In this document: piece by piece, positions 8,527 to 17,319 of the stretch
Position numbering within the stretch: position 1 is the first letter of the stretch
Layout of the letters: every line of letters begins with the position of its first letter
NCBI GenBank assembly: GCA_934140155.1
Contig: CAKPBC010000001.1
Coordinates: forward strand, 248,001 to 312,000
Length of the DNA: 64,000 nt
From: an uncultured Bacilli bacterium
Lineage (GTDB): Bacteria > Bacillota_I > Bacilli_A > RFN20 > CAG-826
Direction: 5' to 3'
Made by a program: the position numbers and the translations under genes
Notes under the pieces: model-generated
The model's input: the letters and a program-made list of their open reading frames with translations, nothing else
What the model was told of the DNA's origin: nothing
Databases searched by the model: none

Positions 8527-8554
8527 GTGCTTTTTAATTAGAATAATAAATGGT

Positions 8555-9364
8555 TTATTTGTTCCTATTTGCCTTCTCTTCTTTTGGCGAATAGCCAAAA
8601 AATGATACGTACATTTTATAAAAACTAACATAGTTGTTAAATCCAACTGCTTCATAAATTTCAGATGGATTTTTACCTGATTTTATTAAAGACTGAGCAC
8701 AAAGTAGTCTTTTCGTTCTTATGTATTTTTGTGGAGATAAGTTTAAATCAGAACTGAATAATCTAAAAAGGTAGTTTCTAGAAATGTGGAGCTCGTTAGC
8801 AATTTCATCCACATTTTTAATTTTATACAAATTGTTATTTATATAATCAATTGCAGCTTTTGTTAATGATGAAACATTTTGATTTAAATTACTTTTTTGC
8901 TTTTTGTTTATGTATTTTAAGTTAATTAATATTTCAATTAAGTTTGATATAAATAAATCATAAAAATCTTCAGAGTGATTTCCTTGCTGAATATAGTTTG
9001 CAATATTATTAAAGTTTTGTTGAATAATTTTACTGTTTGCACAATTTATAACATTATCTTTGATGTTTAATTCATCTAGAAATTTTCCAAATAAAGAAGA
9101 TTCATCAATTAAAATATCAAAACGAATATATGGAAAATCCGAAAATATATCAATGCTATGATATTGCTTTGGCTTAGTTATCAGCAAGTCATTAGGTGTC
9201 AAAATATGTTTGTTACCTTCTATATTAAAAATTGCATTACCACTTACAAAATAAATTAACTCATATGCATTGTGGCAATGCATTACAAATGTATTTTGAT
9301 AGTTATCTCTTTTAGAAAAATCAAAATATAATATGCCCATTTTATCTTTGTCTAGTATTTTCAT
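8555..9364 (-). CDS. AraC-family regulator with cupin sensor domain
   Basis: Probable sugar-responsive regulator of 269 residues. The N-terminal half is a cupin-like ligand domain (FVMHCHNAYELIYFVSGNA, LTPNDLLITKPKQYH). The C-terminal 100 residues hold two helix-turn-helix motifs (VDEIANELHISRNYLFRLF and SEIYEAVGFNNYVSFYKMY, ending with the family signature FGYSPKE). It is transcribed away from the large sugar operon starting at 9816, a common arrangement for a local activator. AAGGGG lies about 13 bases before the ATG. The effector is unknown. Confidence 0.85.
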   Translation of the reverse strand: MKILDKDKMGILYFDFSKRDNYQNTFVMHCHNAYELIYFVSGNAIFNIEGNKHILTPNDLLITKPKQYHSIDIFSDFPYIRFDILIDESSLFGKFLDELNIKDNVINCANSKIIQQNFNNIANYIQQGNHSEDFYDLFISNLIEILINLKYINKKQKSNLNQNVSSLTKAAIDYINNNLYKIKNVDEIANELHISRNYLFRLFSSDLNLSPQKYIRTKRLLCAQSLIKSGKNPSEIYEAVGFNNYVSFYKMYVSFFGYSPKEEKANRNK

Positions 9365-9815
9365 TTTAATTTATTGCCCCTTCAAAAAATTTAAATAGTT
9401 AAAAATTAAGAAAAATATATTTATATATAAGGATAATAGGAGATAAGTGATAAATTTAAAAATCTAATAAAACTATCCTCAACACAATATAACATTAACA
9501 ATTAATAAAATACAATATTAATATAAAAAAACAAAGGCATTAAATTTTAGTGTGCAAATATTAATGTTTTAGGAAACTTTTATTTATTTATTAATTTTTA
9601 ACCATATGATACTATAATAGTAGTATAAATAAAATTATACAAAAAGATTATAAAACAATAGTTTATTTTGCATTTTAATTAAAAAAAATTTTTATTGTTT
9701 TCAAGAATGTAAGCGGTGCCATTATTAATACAAATTTTATATAAAAATATGTGGCACTAGAATAACAACTATTAAGAAAGGGAAAAATAAATAATATATT
9801 TATTAAAAGAAAATT
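9365..9815. promoter_or_regulatory. Divergent control region before the sugar operon
   Basis: 450 bases of very AT-rich DNA without a gene. Two inverted repeats stand out. ATACTA (9609-9614) and TAGTAT (9621-9626) enclose a TATAAT-like box at 9613-9618. GTGCCA (9716-9721) and TGGCAC (9752-9757) flank a 30-base AT-rich spacer. Either could bind the adjacent AraC regulator or form a leader hairpin. No convincing -35 box was found. Confidence 0.4.
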
Positions 9816-11747
9816 ATGAAAAAAACACTATTTCTTGTTTTGATGGTAATGCTAACTAGCGTTATGGTGGGCTGTGGTAAAGAGTCTTCAGAAAGTAATT
9901 CTAATAGTATTTCTTCTTCATTAGTCCATGTTCATTCATTGATACATTTTGAAAAGATTGATGCAACATGCACAGAAGATGGCTTTAATGAATATTATAA
10001 ATGTTCTACTTGTAACAAGATGTTTTCAGATGGATTAGGAGAAAATGAAATTTTTCAAATACCTGTTATCGAGCACAAAGGCCATGATTTTGGAAATTGG
10101 AATTATGATGAAACATTAAAACAACATAAGCGAGTATGTAAAAATGATAATTCTCATGTAGAAAAAGAAGATTGTGTATTTGGAAATTATAAGTTAGATG
10201 AAATGCCAACATTATTTAGTACTGGAAAAGCTACACAAGAATGTGAGAAATGCGGGCATGAGAAAGAAGTAATAGTACCAGCATTAAACGATAATCAAGT
10301 ATGGACATTAGTAAGTGGAAAAGAATTATGTGAAGAAACATCCACATTGAAATATACATCAATATATGGAGAAGTAAGTATTGATGTGGATCCAATAGGA
10401 CATAATTATGAAACCCCAACTTATGAATGGATAAAAGAAGGTACAGGATATAGATGTGTAGCAAAAACTATATGTAGTAGAGATGAAAGTCATATAGAAA
10501 TAGAAGAAGGAACAGTAACATATCAAGAAGTAAAAGAACCAACGTATATAGAAGAAGGAAAAGGAATATATACGGCAGAGTTCAATAAAGAGATGTTTAC
10601 GAAACAAGAAAAAGAAATAAGTATACCAAAGAAAACAGAAGTAAAAGTAACATTTGACTATAATATCGAAGGAAAAGAAAACAAAGTTGTTGTAGGGAAA
10701 TATGGAGAAGTAATAGCTTCAGAAAAGGCACATAAAGGATTATGTGGATTAGAAGGATGGTATTTAGGAGAAGAAAAATATGATTTCACTAAACCAGTAA
10801 CAGGAGATATGACATTAGTAGCTCATTACTTAGATTGCTTTGAAAATTTTGAGAATGGATTAGGTATATTTGCTGGAAAAGCAAGTGGAGCACATGAATT
10901 CAAAATAGTAGAAGAAAATGGAAATCATGCAGCGATGTTAGAATGTACATCAGGAATAGATGGACAAATAGCAATAAATAATTTAAATGGATATGATTTT
11001 AGTGAAGTAAATTATATGGTGTTTGATGCAAAAGTAACAAATCCAACAAGCGCAGGAGCAATAATAGTACAAGTTATGTCAGGTGGAAATAAATATAATT
11101 ACACCAAATCATTCTCAGAAAAGTATAATGCCTATGAGAATATTGAAAAGATAGTTGTACCATTCAATAGACTAATAGGAACAGATACATTAGATAAAAC
11201 AACAATTACAGGAATATTAATCTTTATGCAATATAAAGGACAATTAACGATAGATAATGTTGAATTCTTAAATGAATATAATGCAAATTATGAAGAAGGA
11301 ATTATACCATGTATTTCATTTGAAAATAAAACAGTTAGTGAAGTGCAAAGTTTGTATTCAGTAAACCAAACATTAATCACTAAAGTAGATGAAACAACAG
11401 GAGCATTTACATTTAAGAATACAGGAGGATCACAAGGAACATATAAAAAGTTACAATCAAAGACATATGAAGCGAATACAAAATATGATTTGACAAAATA
11501 CTATGCAATAGAATTAAAGATAAATTCTAAAGATGGTGCAGCTAAATTTAAATTTGAGGTATTGTTACAAAGCGGAAATCAAGTTGTATTAGGAGAGTAT
11601 GACTTAGTAAGAGGAGACAATACATTAACCATTTATTTAGATACAACAGCAACAAAAAATAGAATGGTTAAGACTTGTATGTTCTATTTTGATTCAGGCA
11701 ATTATTATCAATTTACATTTAGTAGTTGTCGTTATTTGATTGGATAA
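9816..11747 (+). CDS. Surface lipoprotein with Cys-rich repeats, Listeria-Bacteroides repeat and CBM-like modules
   Basis: 643 residues. A lipoprotein signal ends at the lipobox VMVGC (Cys20), followed by a Ser/Asn linker. Next come Cys/His-rich repeats typical of gut Firmicute surface proteins (ATCTEDGFNEYYKCSTCNK; ECEKCGHEKE), then an InlB-like Listeria-Bacteroides repeat (VTFDYNIEGKENKVVVGKYG ... GWYLGEEKYDFTKP), then a CBM11-like beta-sandwich (CFENFENGLGIF ... GQLTIDNVEFLNE) and a last C-terminal module ending at residue 643. Role inferred: glycan binding at the cell surface. From codon 136 onward its DNA is identical to the end of the gene at 31138. Several A-ending codons (ATA, GTA, ACA, GGA) are enriched there compared with neighbouring genes. 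It is the first gene of the sugar operon. Confidence 0.75.
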   Translation: MKKTLFLVLMVMLTSVMVGCGKESSESNSNSISSSLVHVHSLIHFEKIDATCTEDGFNEYYKCSTCNKMFSDGLGENEIFQIPVIEHKGHDFGNWNYDETLKQHKRVCKNDNSHVEKEDCVFGNYKLDEMPTLFSTGKATQECEKCGHEKEVIVPALNDNQVWTLVSGKELCEETSTLKYTSIYGEVSIDVDPIGHNYETPTYEWIKEGTGYRCVAKTICSRDESHIEIEEGTVTYQEVKEPTYIEEGKGIYTAEFNKEMFTKQEKEISIPKKTEVKVTFDYNIEGKENKVVVGKYGEVIASEKAHKGLCGLEGWYLGEEKYDFTKPVTGDMTLVAHYLDCFENFENGLGIFAGKASGAHEFKIVEENGNHAAMLECTSGIDGQIAINNLNGYDFSEVNYMVFDAKVTNPTSAGAIIVQVMSGGNKYNYTKSFSEKYNAYENIEKIVVPFNRLIGTDTLDKTTITGILIFMQYKGQLTIDNVEFLNEYNANYEEGIIPCISFENKTVSEVQSLYSVNQTLITKVDETTGAFTFKNTGGSQGTYKKLQSKTYEANTKYDLTKYYAIELKINSKDGAAKFKFEVLLQSGNQVVLGEYDLVRGDNTLTIYLDTTATKNRMVKTCMFYFDSGNYYQFTFSSCRYLIG

Positions 11748-11748
11748 A
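10220..11748 (+). repeat. 1.53 kb direct repeat, copy 1
   Basis: Bases 10220-11748 match 31773-33301 with no difference that I could find; the encoded proteins are identical over this span. The match starts abruptly inside a Cys-rich repeat that is only loosely similar upstream, and ends one base after the stop codon. This suggests recent gene conversion or duplication. The copies are in direct orientation with an offset of 21,553 bp. Confidence 0.93.
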
Positions 11749-11786
11749 CTTATTTTTATAAATGTATACAGAGGAGTAAATTAAAA

Positions 11787-12860
11787 ATGAAGAAATTAAA
11801 TCTAGCAATTATTGGACAAGGCAGAAGCGGAAAGGATATTCATGGTAAGTATTACATAAGTTCAGCAAACATTTACTATAATGTTACTTATGTTATTGAT
11901 CAAGATGAATATAGAAGAGAAGTATCAAAGCAAAGATATCCAGGTTGTGTTACTTTATCGGATTATCGAGAATTATTTGATAAAAAAGATGTTGATGTAG
12001 TAATTAACGCTTCATACTCTAATATGCATTATGATATTACCAAAGATTTATTAATGCACGGCTTCAATGTTGTTGTTGAGAAACCTTTTTCTAAAACAGA
12101 AAAGCAATGTCAAGAATTAATGGATATAGCTAAAAAGAACAATGTTAAGGTTTGCGTATTTCAACAAACATTTTATGCCCCATATTATGATGATATTCTA
12201 AGAATAGTAAATAAGGATGTAATTGGACGTGTTTTAGAAGTTTCAATTAGATATAATTCATTATCTAGACGTTGGGACTGGCAAACACTTCAAAAACGTG
12301 TTGGCGGTAATGCTTATAATACAGGCCCACATCCTTTTGGTTGTGCTCTAGGCATTTTAGGCTTTGATGATAAAGCATACTTAGCCTTTGGAAGAATGAA
12401 TCATACACTTATGTCTGCAGGCGATTATGATGATTACGTTAAAGCTATCATTACTGCGCCTAATAAACCGGTTGTGGATATTGAGATTAATAATACAGAC
12501 GCATATTCTGGATATACTGTTAAAATTCAAGGAACAAGAGGAACATATAAAACAAATACAGTAACATGGAATTTGAAATACATTGTTGATGGAGAAAACC
12601 CAAAACGTGAACCAATTGAAACGTTCTTAGCAAATGCTGAAGGAAATCCTTGCTATTGCAGTGAAAAATTAATCACCCATGAAGAAGAGGGAAAATATAA
12701 TGGTACAGCATTTGATGTTGGAACTAGCAGATATTATGAAGAACTTTATTATTATTTGACAGAAGATAGACCAATGTACGCGGATGCAATTAAAGCAATG
12801 AAGACAATAGGATTAATTGAAAAGATTCACAAGATGAATCCAATTGATAGAAAGTTCTAA
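11787..12860 (+). CDS. Gfo/Idh/MocA-family oxidoreductase (1)
   Basis: NAD(P)-dependent sugar dehydrogenase type, 357 residues, cytoplasmic. An N-terminal Rossmann fold (LNLAIIGQGRSGKDIHGKYY) leads to the family EKP motif (VVVEKPFSKTEKQ), followed by the C-terminal alpha/beta substrate domain with a GPHPFG stretch. GAGGAG precedes the ATG. It is followed after 4 bases by the GH1 gene, so the two are likely translated from one message. The substrate cannot be read from the sequence. It is one of three such enzymes in this operon. Confidence 0.88.
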   Translation: MKKLNLAIIGQGRSGKDIHGKYYISSANIYYNVTYVIDQDEYRREVSKQRYPGCVTLSDYRELFDKKDVDVVINASYSNMHYDITKDLLMHGFNVVVEKPFSKTEKQCQELMDIAKKNNVKVCVFQQTFYAPYYDDILRIVNKDVIGRVLEVSIRYNSLSRRWDWQTLQKRVGGNAYNTGPHPFGCALGILGFDDKAYLAFGRMNHTLMSAGDYDDYVKAIITAPNKPVVDIEINNTDAYSGYTVKIQGTRGTYKTNTVTWNLKYIVDGENPKREPIETFLANAEGNPCYCSEKLITHEEEGKYNGTAFDVGTSRYYEELYYYLTEDRPMYADAIKAMKTIGLIEKIHKMNPIDRKF

Positions 12861-12864
12861 AAAT

Positions 12865-14226
12865 ATGGATAAGCAATTGAAATTTCCTAAAGACTTCTTG
12901 TTTGGAGTGGCAACATCATCTTATCAAATTGAGGGTGATTGCAAGGGAAGAGGAGAATGCATCTGGGATACATTTTGCACAGCTGATGGCAGAATTTTAG
13001 ATGGATCAAATGGCAATATTGCTTGTGATCATGTTCATCGTTATAAAGAGGATGTAGAAATTATTAAAAAAATTGGTTTTAAGGCTTATAGATTTTCAAT
13101 TTCTTGGCCACGTCTATTTCCTAATGAGGATATGATTCCTTCAGTAGAAGGAGTTAAATTCTATAACAATTTAATTGATGAATGCATAAAAAATGGCATT
13201 ACATTATTTATAACACTATTTCATTGGGATATGCCAACTTGGGTATATCGAAAAGGCGGATGGCTCAATGATGAGACACCTAAACTATTTGGTGAATATG
13301 CAAGATTTGTGGCAAAAACATTTGGAGATCGTGTGAAGTTTATTACAACATTTAATGAGCCACAATCATTCTTGCCTGCTGGACATAGAACTGGTACACA
13401 CGCGCCAGGATTAAGATTAGGCGATAAAGAATATTTCATTTGTGTTCACAATTACTTAAAGGCACATGGTGAAGCTATTAAGGCAATGCGTGAAGAAAGA
13501 AATGATTTAAAGTTAGGCATTACAATGTCTACTGACGCTGATTATCCTGTTACTGATTCAAAAGAAGATATAGAAGCGGCAACAAAATCAATATTATCTT
13601 TTAAAGAAAAAGAATTTTGGCAAATGTCACTTCGATTCTGGTATGATCCGATTTTTCTAGGGAATTATCCTAAAGAACTATATGAAAGATTTGGTGATAA
13701 CGCTCCAAAAATGAGTGATGAAGATAGAAAACTCATATCTCAAAAACTAGATTTCATTTCACAAAATTGCTATTCAGCATCAGGAATAAAATCTGATGGG
13801 CAGGGAGGATTCGTTGTACAAAAAAGAAAATTGGGCGCAATGAAGAATTCACTTGGTTGGAGTGTTACTCCAAGAGCTATTTGGTTTGTTACAAAAATAT
13901 TATATGCGAGATATAAGCTCCCTATTTACATAACAGAAAATGGTATTTGTTGTAATGACTGGATATGTGAAGATGGACATGTTCATGATTCTTATCGAGT
14001 TGATTTTTTTGAAAAATATCTTAAAAATGTTCGAAGAGCTATTGATGAAGGTGTTGATATCAGAGGATATTTTGCTTGGTCGTTATTAGATAATTTTGAA
14101 TGGAATAAAGGATATACTGCTAGATTTGGAATTGTTTATGTGGATTTTGAATCACAAACTCGAATTCTCAAAGATTCGGCATACTTCTTTAATGAATTAA
14201 TTGCTTATAATAGCAAGGAGAAATAA
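12865..14226 (+). CDS. GH1 beta-glucosidase
   Basis: Retaining beta-glycosidase of 453 residues without a signal peptide, so it acts on imported oligosaccharides. The fold start FPKDFLFGVATSSYQIEG is diagnostic. The acid/base glutamate is in TFNEP (E165) and the nucleophile in ITENG (E358). The aglycone/glycone wall WSLLDNFEWNKGY is intact. Because the operon brings sugars in by ABC transport, unphosphorylated substrates are more likely than phospho-beta-glucosides. I use the ATG at 12865; an upstream TTG at 12844 would overlap the preceding gene. Confidence 0.92.
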   Translation: MDKQLKFPKDFLFGVATSSYQIEGDCKGRGECIWDTFCTADGRILDGSNGNIACDHVHRYKEDVEIIKKIGFKAYRFSISWPRLFPNEDMIPSVEGVKFYNNLIDECIKNGITLFITLFHWDMPTWVYRKGGWLNDETPKLFGEYARFVAKTFGDRVKFITTFNEPQSFLPAGHRTGTHAPGLRLGDKEYFICVHNYLKAHGEAIKAMREERNDLKLGITMSTDADYPVTDSKEDIEAATKSILSFKEKEFWQMSLRFWYDPIFLGNYPKELYERFGDNAPKMSDEDRKLISQKLDFISQNCYSASGIKSDGQGGFVVQKRKLGAMKNSLGWSVTPRAIWFVTKILYARYKLPIYITENGICCNDWICEDGHVHDSYRVDFFEKYLKNVRRAIDEGVDIRGYFAWSLLDNFEWNKGYTARFGIVYVDFESQTRILKDSAYFFNELIAYNSKEK

Positions 14227-14228
14227 CA

Positions 14229-15491
14229 ATGAAAATGAAAAGAAAATTAACATCGACTTTATTTACTATTTTATCTCTTTTTGGCATATCTAGTGCGCTA
14301 GCATCTTGCGGTGGTAATCGTAATGATAATACAATTACTATTTCTAGATGGGCATCTGAATGGGAAAAGAAAATTTTAACAAGTTGGACTGATGAATTTG
14401 TAAAAGAAAACCCACAATATAAAGTAAAATGGGAATTCTCAAGTTATAGTTCACATTTTGATAAATTGAGAACAGACTTATTAGGTGAACTAGCTTCTGA
14501 TGTCATTTTTGTAAATAACTGGGGTTGGGGACCTTACCAAAACATTAATCGTTTTGAAAATTTAGGTGATGCCGAAGAATTAAAAGATGTATATGATACA
14601 TTGCTTCCTTCTGCAAAAGATAACGCTTATGTTCAAAAGGGAAAGATTATTAGTATGCCTATTGGATTAGTTACTAGAGTACCGGTTGTTAATAAGGCAG
14701 ATTGGAAAAATGTTGAAGGTGGTATTCCTTATAATAGAGAACATGCATTTACTGGAAAAGAGTTAGTGGATTTATTGGATGATGTATGTACACTTACTAA
14801 TAAAGAAATGGGCATCAATGTGACATTAAATGATGCTCTTGACTATTTCTTATGTTCTGTAGATGCTCCTACGTTTAATGAAGATGGTTCATTTGGATTA
14901 AATAATGAAGCTGGTTATAAGGCAGCTCAAGAATTCAAAGAATTTGTTCAATCTGGTGTTGTAGTACCTTATTCACAAGCCAATGGCGGAACATATGGTA
15001 CAGTTTCTGACACATTATTTTATGGAAATACAATTGCTGGTTGGGCTAATATTGGACATATGTCAAACTATACAAGTAATGGATTAGAAGTAGCAACAAT
15101 TGCACCTATGAAAGCCACAGATGGACACGATGTTGCTGTTGGTGATTTTAACGCTCTTGTTGTACCTACATTCTCAAAGAATAAAAAAGGTGCATTTGCT
15201 TTAATTAAATGGATGATGAGCAAAGAACAACAATTAAAATATGCTTCATTTAGTGATTTACCTGTAGTTCAGTCTGCTTATGACGAAGTTATGACAGATA
15301 CAAAAAATTGGAACCCAGAAATTGTAAATTCTTATAAGATTGGTGTTGATAACATATATGTCAGACGATCAACAACAGCGGAATTCCAAACATATTACGA
15401 TTCTTGTTTAAAATCATTATGTAATAGCCCAACATATTCAGGTGAAGATTTTTGTAAAGCTATAGCCACTAATGGCGGAAAGTACTTATAG
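14229..15491 (+). CDS. Sugar ABC transporter substrate-binding lipoprotein
   Basis: Family 1 extracellular solute-binding protein, 420 residues. The signal peptide ends in the lipobox LASC and is followed by a short linker. Typical features follow: TITISRWASEWEKKI, the helical lobe with VIFVNNWGWG, and KNKKGAFALIKWMMSKEQQ near the C-terminus. It captures oligosaccharide for the two permeases that follow immediately. AAGGAG supports the ATG at 14229. The missing ATPase is probably the MsmK-type gene at 28739. Confidence 0.92.
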   Translation: MKMKRKLTSTLFTILSLFGISSALASCGGNRNDNTITISRWASEWEKKILTSWTDEFVKENPQYKVKWEFSSYSSHFDKLRTDLLGELASDVIFVNNWGWGPYQNINRFENLGDAEELKDVYDTLLPSAKDNAYVQKGKIISMPIGLVTRVPVVNKADWKNVEGGIPYNREHAFTGKELVDLLDDVCTLTNKEMGINVTLNDALDYFLCSVDAPTFNEDGSFGLNNEAGYKAAQEFKEFVQSGVVVPYSQANGGTYGTVSDTLFYGNTIAGWANIGHMSNYTSNGLEVATIAPMKATDGHDVAVGDFNALVVPTFSKNKKGAFALIKWMMSKEQQLKYASFSDLPVVQSAYDEVMTDTKNWNPEIVNSYKIGVDNIYVRRSTTAEFQTYYDSCLKSLCNSPTYSGEDFCKAIATNGGKYL

Positions 15492-15494
15492 TAT

Positions 15495-16439
15495 ATGGTT
15501 ATCACAAAAAAAAGAAAGAAAACAGCAAGATCTAATGCGCTTGGATGGGTGTTCTGTCTTCCTTGGATAATTGGATTTGTGTTTTATTTGGTTATACCTT
15601 TAGGAGCATCTTTATATCTTTCGTTTACAGAGTGGGATATGTTTAATGCTCCTACATGGGTAGGATTAGAAAATTATAGGAAATTACTTGATTTTTCCAC
15701 ACCACAAGGCCAAGCATTTAGTGCAGCGTTCTCAAATACAACTTTATATACATTAGGTGTTTTGGCACTAAATTTCGTAGTTGGAATATCTATTGCTTGG
15801 GCAATTAGTAAAAAAAGTAAGTTAAACTCTGTGCTTAGGATCATTATTTATATGCCTACGACAGTTATTTCAGTAGCGTTTGCAATAATGATGTCCCCTA
15901 TTTTAGGAAATACTGATTTTTCTATTGTTAATAGAATTCGTGCTTTGGTGGGACTTCCACAAGCACGTTGGTTGATGACAAGAGGTCCAGCAGTAGTAGT
16001 AATGATATTGATGGGCTTTTGGGGTATTGGTGGTCCGATGCTTGTATACTTATCGGGTTTTAAAAGTGTTGATACTTCTGTATATGAAGCAGCGCAAATT
16101 GATGGAACATCCAACTTTAAAACATTATTAAAAATAGCAATTCCTATGATTGCACCAGTTATCGTTTATCAGTTAACGATGACAATTGTTAATGGTTTAC
16201 AAGTATTTGATTTAGCAGTTGGTCTTGCATCAATTGGAGGATCAAATTCCACATTAACAATGGGGGGAGATTATTCATTAGCGACATTTGTTTATTATCT
16301 TTATAACAAAGGATTTAAAGATTTTGAAATGGGATTAGCTAGTGCAATTGGGTGGTTAGTATTCTTAATTACATCTGTCTTTAGTGTAGGATTATTAGCT
16401 TTTGTTAAGAAAACTGGATTTTATAGTTTGGATGATTAG
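15495..16439 (+). CDS. Sugar ABC transporter permease, MalF/UgpA type
   Basis: 314 residues with six membrane segments, forming half of the importer channel. The EAA loop that contacts the ATPase reads YEAAQIDGTSNFKTLLKIAIP. The start codon is 3 bases after the stop of the binding-protein gene, so translation is probably coupled; there is no strong ribosome binding site. Its N-terminus (WVFCLPWIIGFVFYLVIPLG) is typical of the class. Together with the next gene it makes the membrane heterodimer. Confidence 0.92.
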   Translation: MVITKKRKKTARSNALGWVFCLPWIIGFVFYLVIPLGASLYLSFTEWDMFNAPTWVGLENYRKLLDFSTPQGQAFSAAFSNTTLYTLGVLALNFVVGISIAWAISKKSKLNSVLRIIIYMPTTVISVAFAIMMSPILGNTDFSIVNRIRALVGLPQARWLMTRGPAVVVMILMGFWGIGGPMLVYLSGFKSVDTSVYEAAQIDGTSNFKTLLKIAIPMIAPVIVYQLTMTIVNGLQVFDLAVGLASIGGSNSTLTMGGDYSLATFVYYLYNKGFKDFEMGLASAIGWLVFLITSVFSVGLLAFVKKTGFYSLDD

Positions 16440-16450
16440 GAGCAAAAAAT

Positions 16451-17308
16451 ATGAAAAAAAAGGTCAAACATCAAAAAGGTATAAAAAACAAACTTTCGTG
16501 GTTTGAAATCGTTTTACGTATTTTTGCTTGCACACTTGCAGTTGCAATTCTCTTTCCATTTATATATTTAATTCTATCTTCATTAAAAACAGTTGATGAA
16601 TATTATGCAACAAAATTTATTCTTTTTCCACATGATCCACAATGGGGCAGATACAAAGAATTATTTGTAGATTTTAAATTTTATCGTTACATTATAAATT
16701 CTATTGTTTTGGCCACAATTTCTGTGTGTGCTAATCTTGTTGCTAGTTCATTAGTATCTTATGGTATTTCACGTTTTAAATTTAAAGGTAGAGGATTATT
16801 ATTCACATTAATTTTAGTAACAATTTTCCTTCCTGCTCAAGTTACGTCAATTCCTAAGTTTATTATTTGGTACAAAGTAAAGATGTTAAATACATTTGTA
16901 CCATTAGTGTTACCGTCTTTATTCGGAGCATCATCATCTATTTTACTTATTTCATCATTTATGAAAGGTGTACCTAAGGAGATGGATGAGGCTGCTATGA
17001 TTGATGGTTGTAATAGATTTAAAATTTGGTGGAAAGTTATTCTTCCACAAACAATACCAGTATTATGTGTTGTTGCATTAAATGGTTTTATTGGATCTTG
17101 GAAATCGTCAATGGGTCCAATGATCTATTTAAGAGATGAAAGATTGTATACAGTACCTATTGCATTACTATATTTCCAATCACCATCTCCATCATCGTAT
17201 TTATATTTAATGGCTGGTGTAGTTATATCTATTGTTCCTACAACAATTTTATTTATGTATGGACAAAAATGGTTTGATAAAGGTGTATCTGTAGGAACAC
17301 TTAAATAA
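16451..17308 (+). CDS. Sugar ABC transporter permease, MalG/UgpE type
   Basis: Second half of the importer channel: 285 residues, six membrane segments, EAA loop MDEAAMIDGCNRFKIWWKVI. A lysine-rich cytoplasmic N-terminus precedes the first membrane helix. The C-terminus KWFDKGVSVGTLK is the usual ending of MalG-like proteins. AGGAGC precedes the ATG. It lies 11 bases after the first permease. Confidence 0.92.
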   Translation: MKKKVKHQKGIKNKLSWFEIVLRIFACTLAVAILFPFIYLILSSLKTVDEYYATKFILFPHDPQWGRYKELFVDFKFYRYIINSIVLATISVCANLVASSLVSYGISRFKFKGRGLLFTLILVTIFLPAQVTSIPKFIIWYKVKMLNTFVPLVLPSLFGASSSILLISSFMKGVPKEMDEAAMIDGCNRFKIWWKVILPQTIPVLCVVALNGFIGSWKSSMGPMIYLRDERLYTVPIALLYFQSPSPSSYLYLMAGVVISIVPTTILFMYGQKWFDKGVSVGTLK

Positions 17309-17319
17309 AGGAGAATAAT

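Noticed and set aside
10231..10607. Minus-strand frames inside the surface-protein gene (repeated at 31784-32160)
   Set aside because: They are shadows of the plus-strand gene: low complexity, no ribosome binding site, and present in both repeats only because the DNA is identical.
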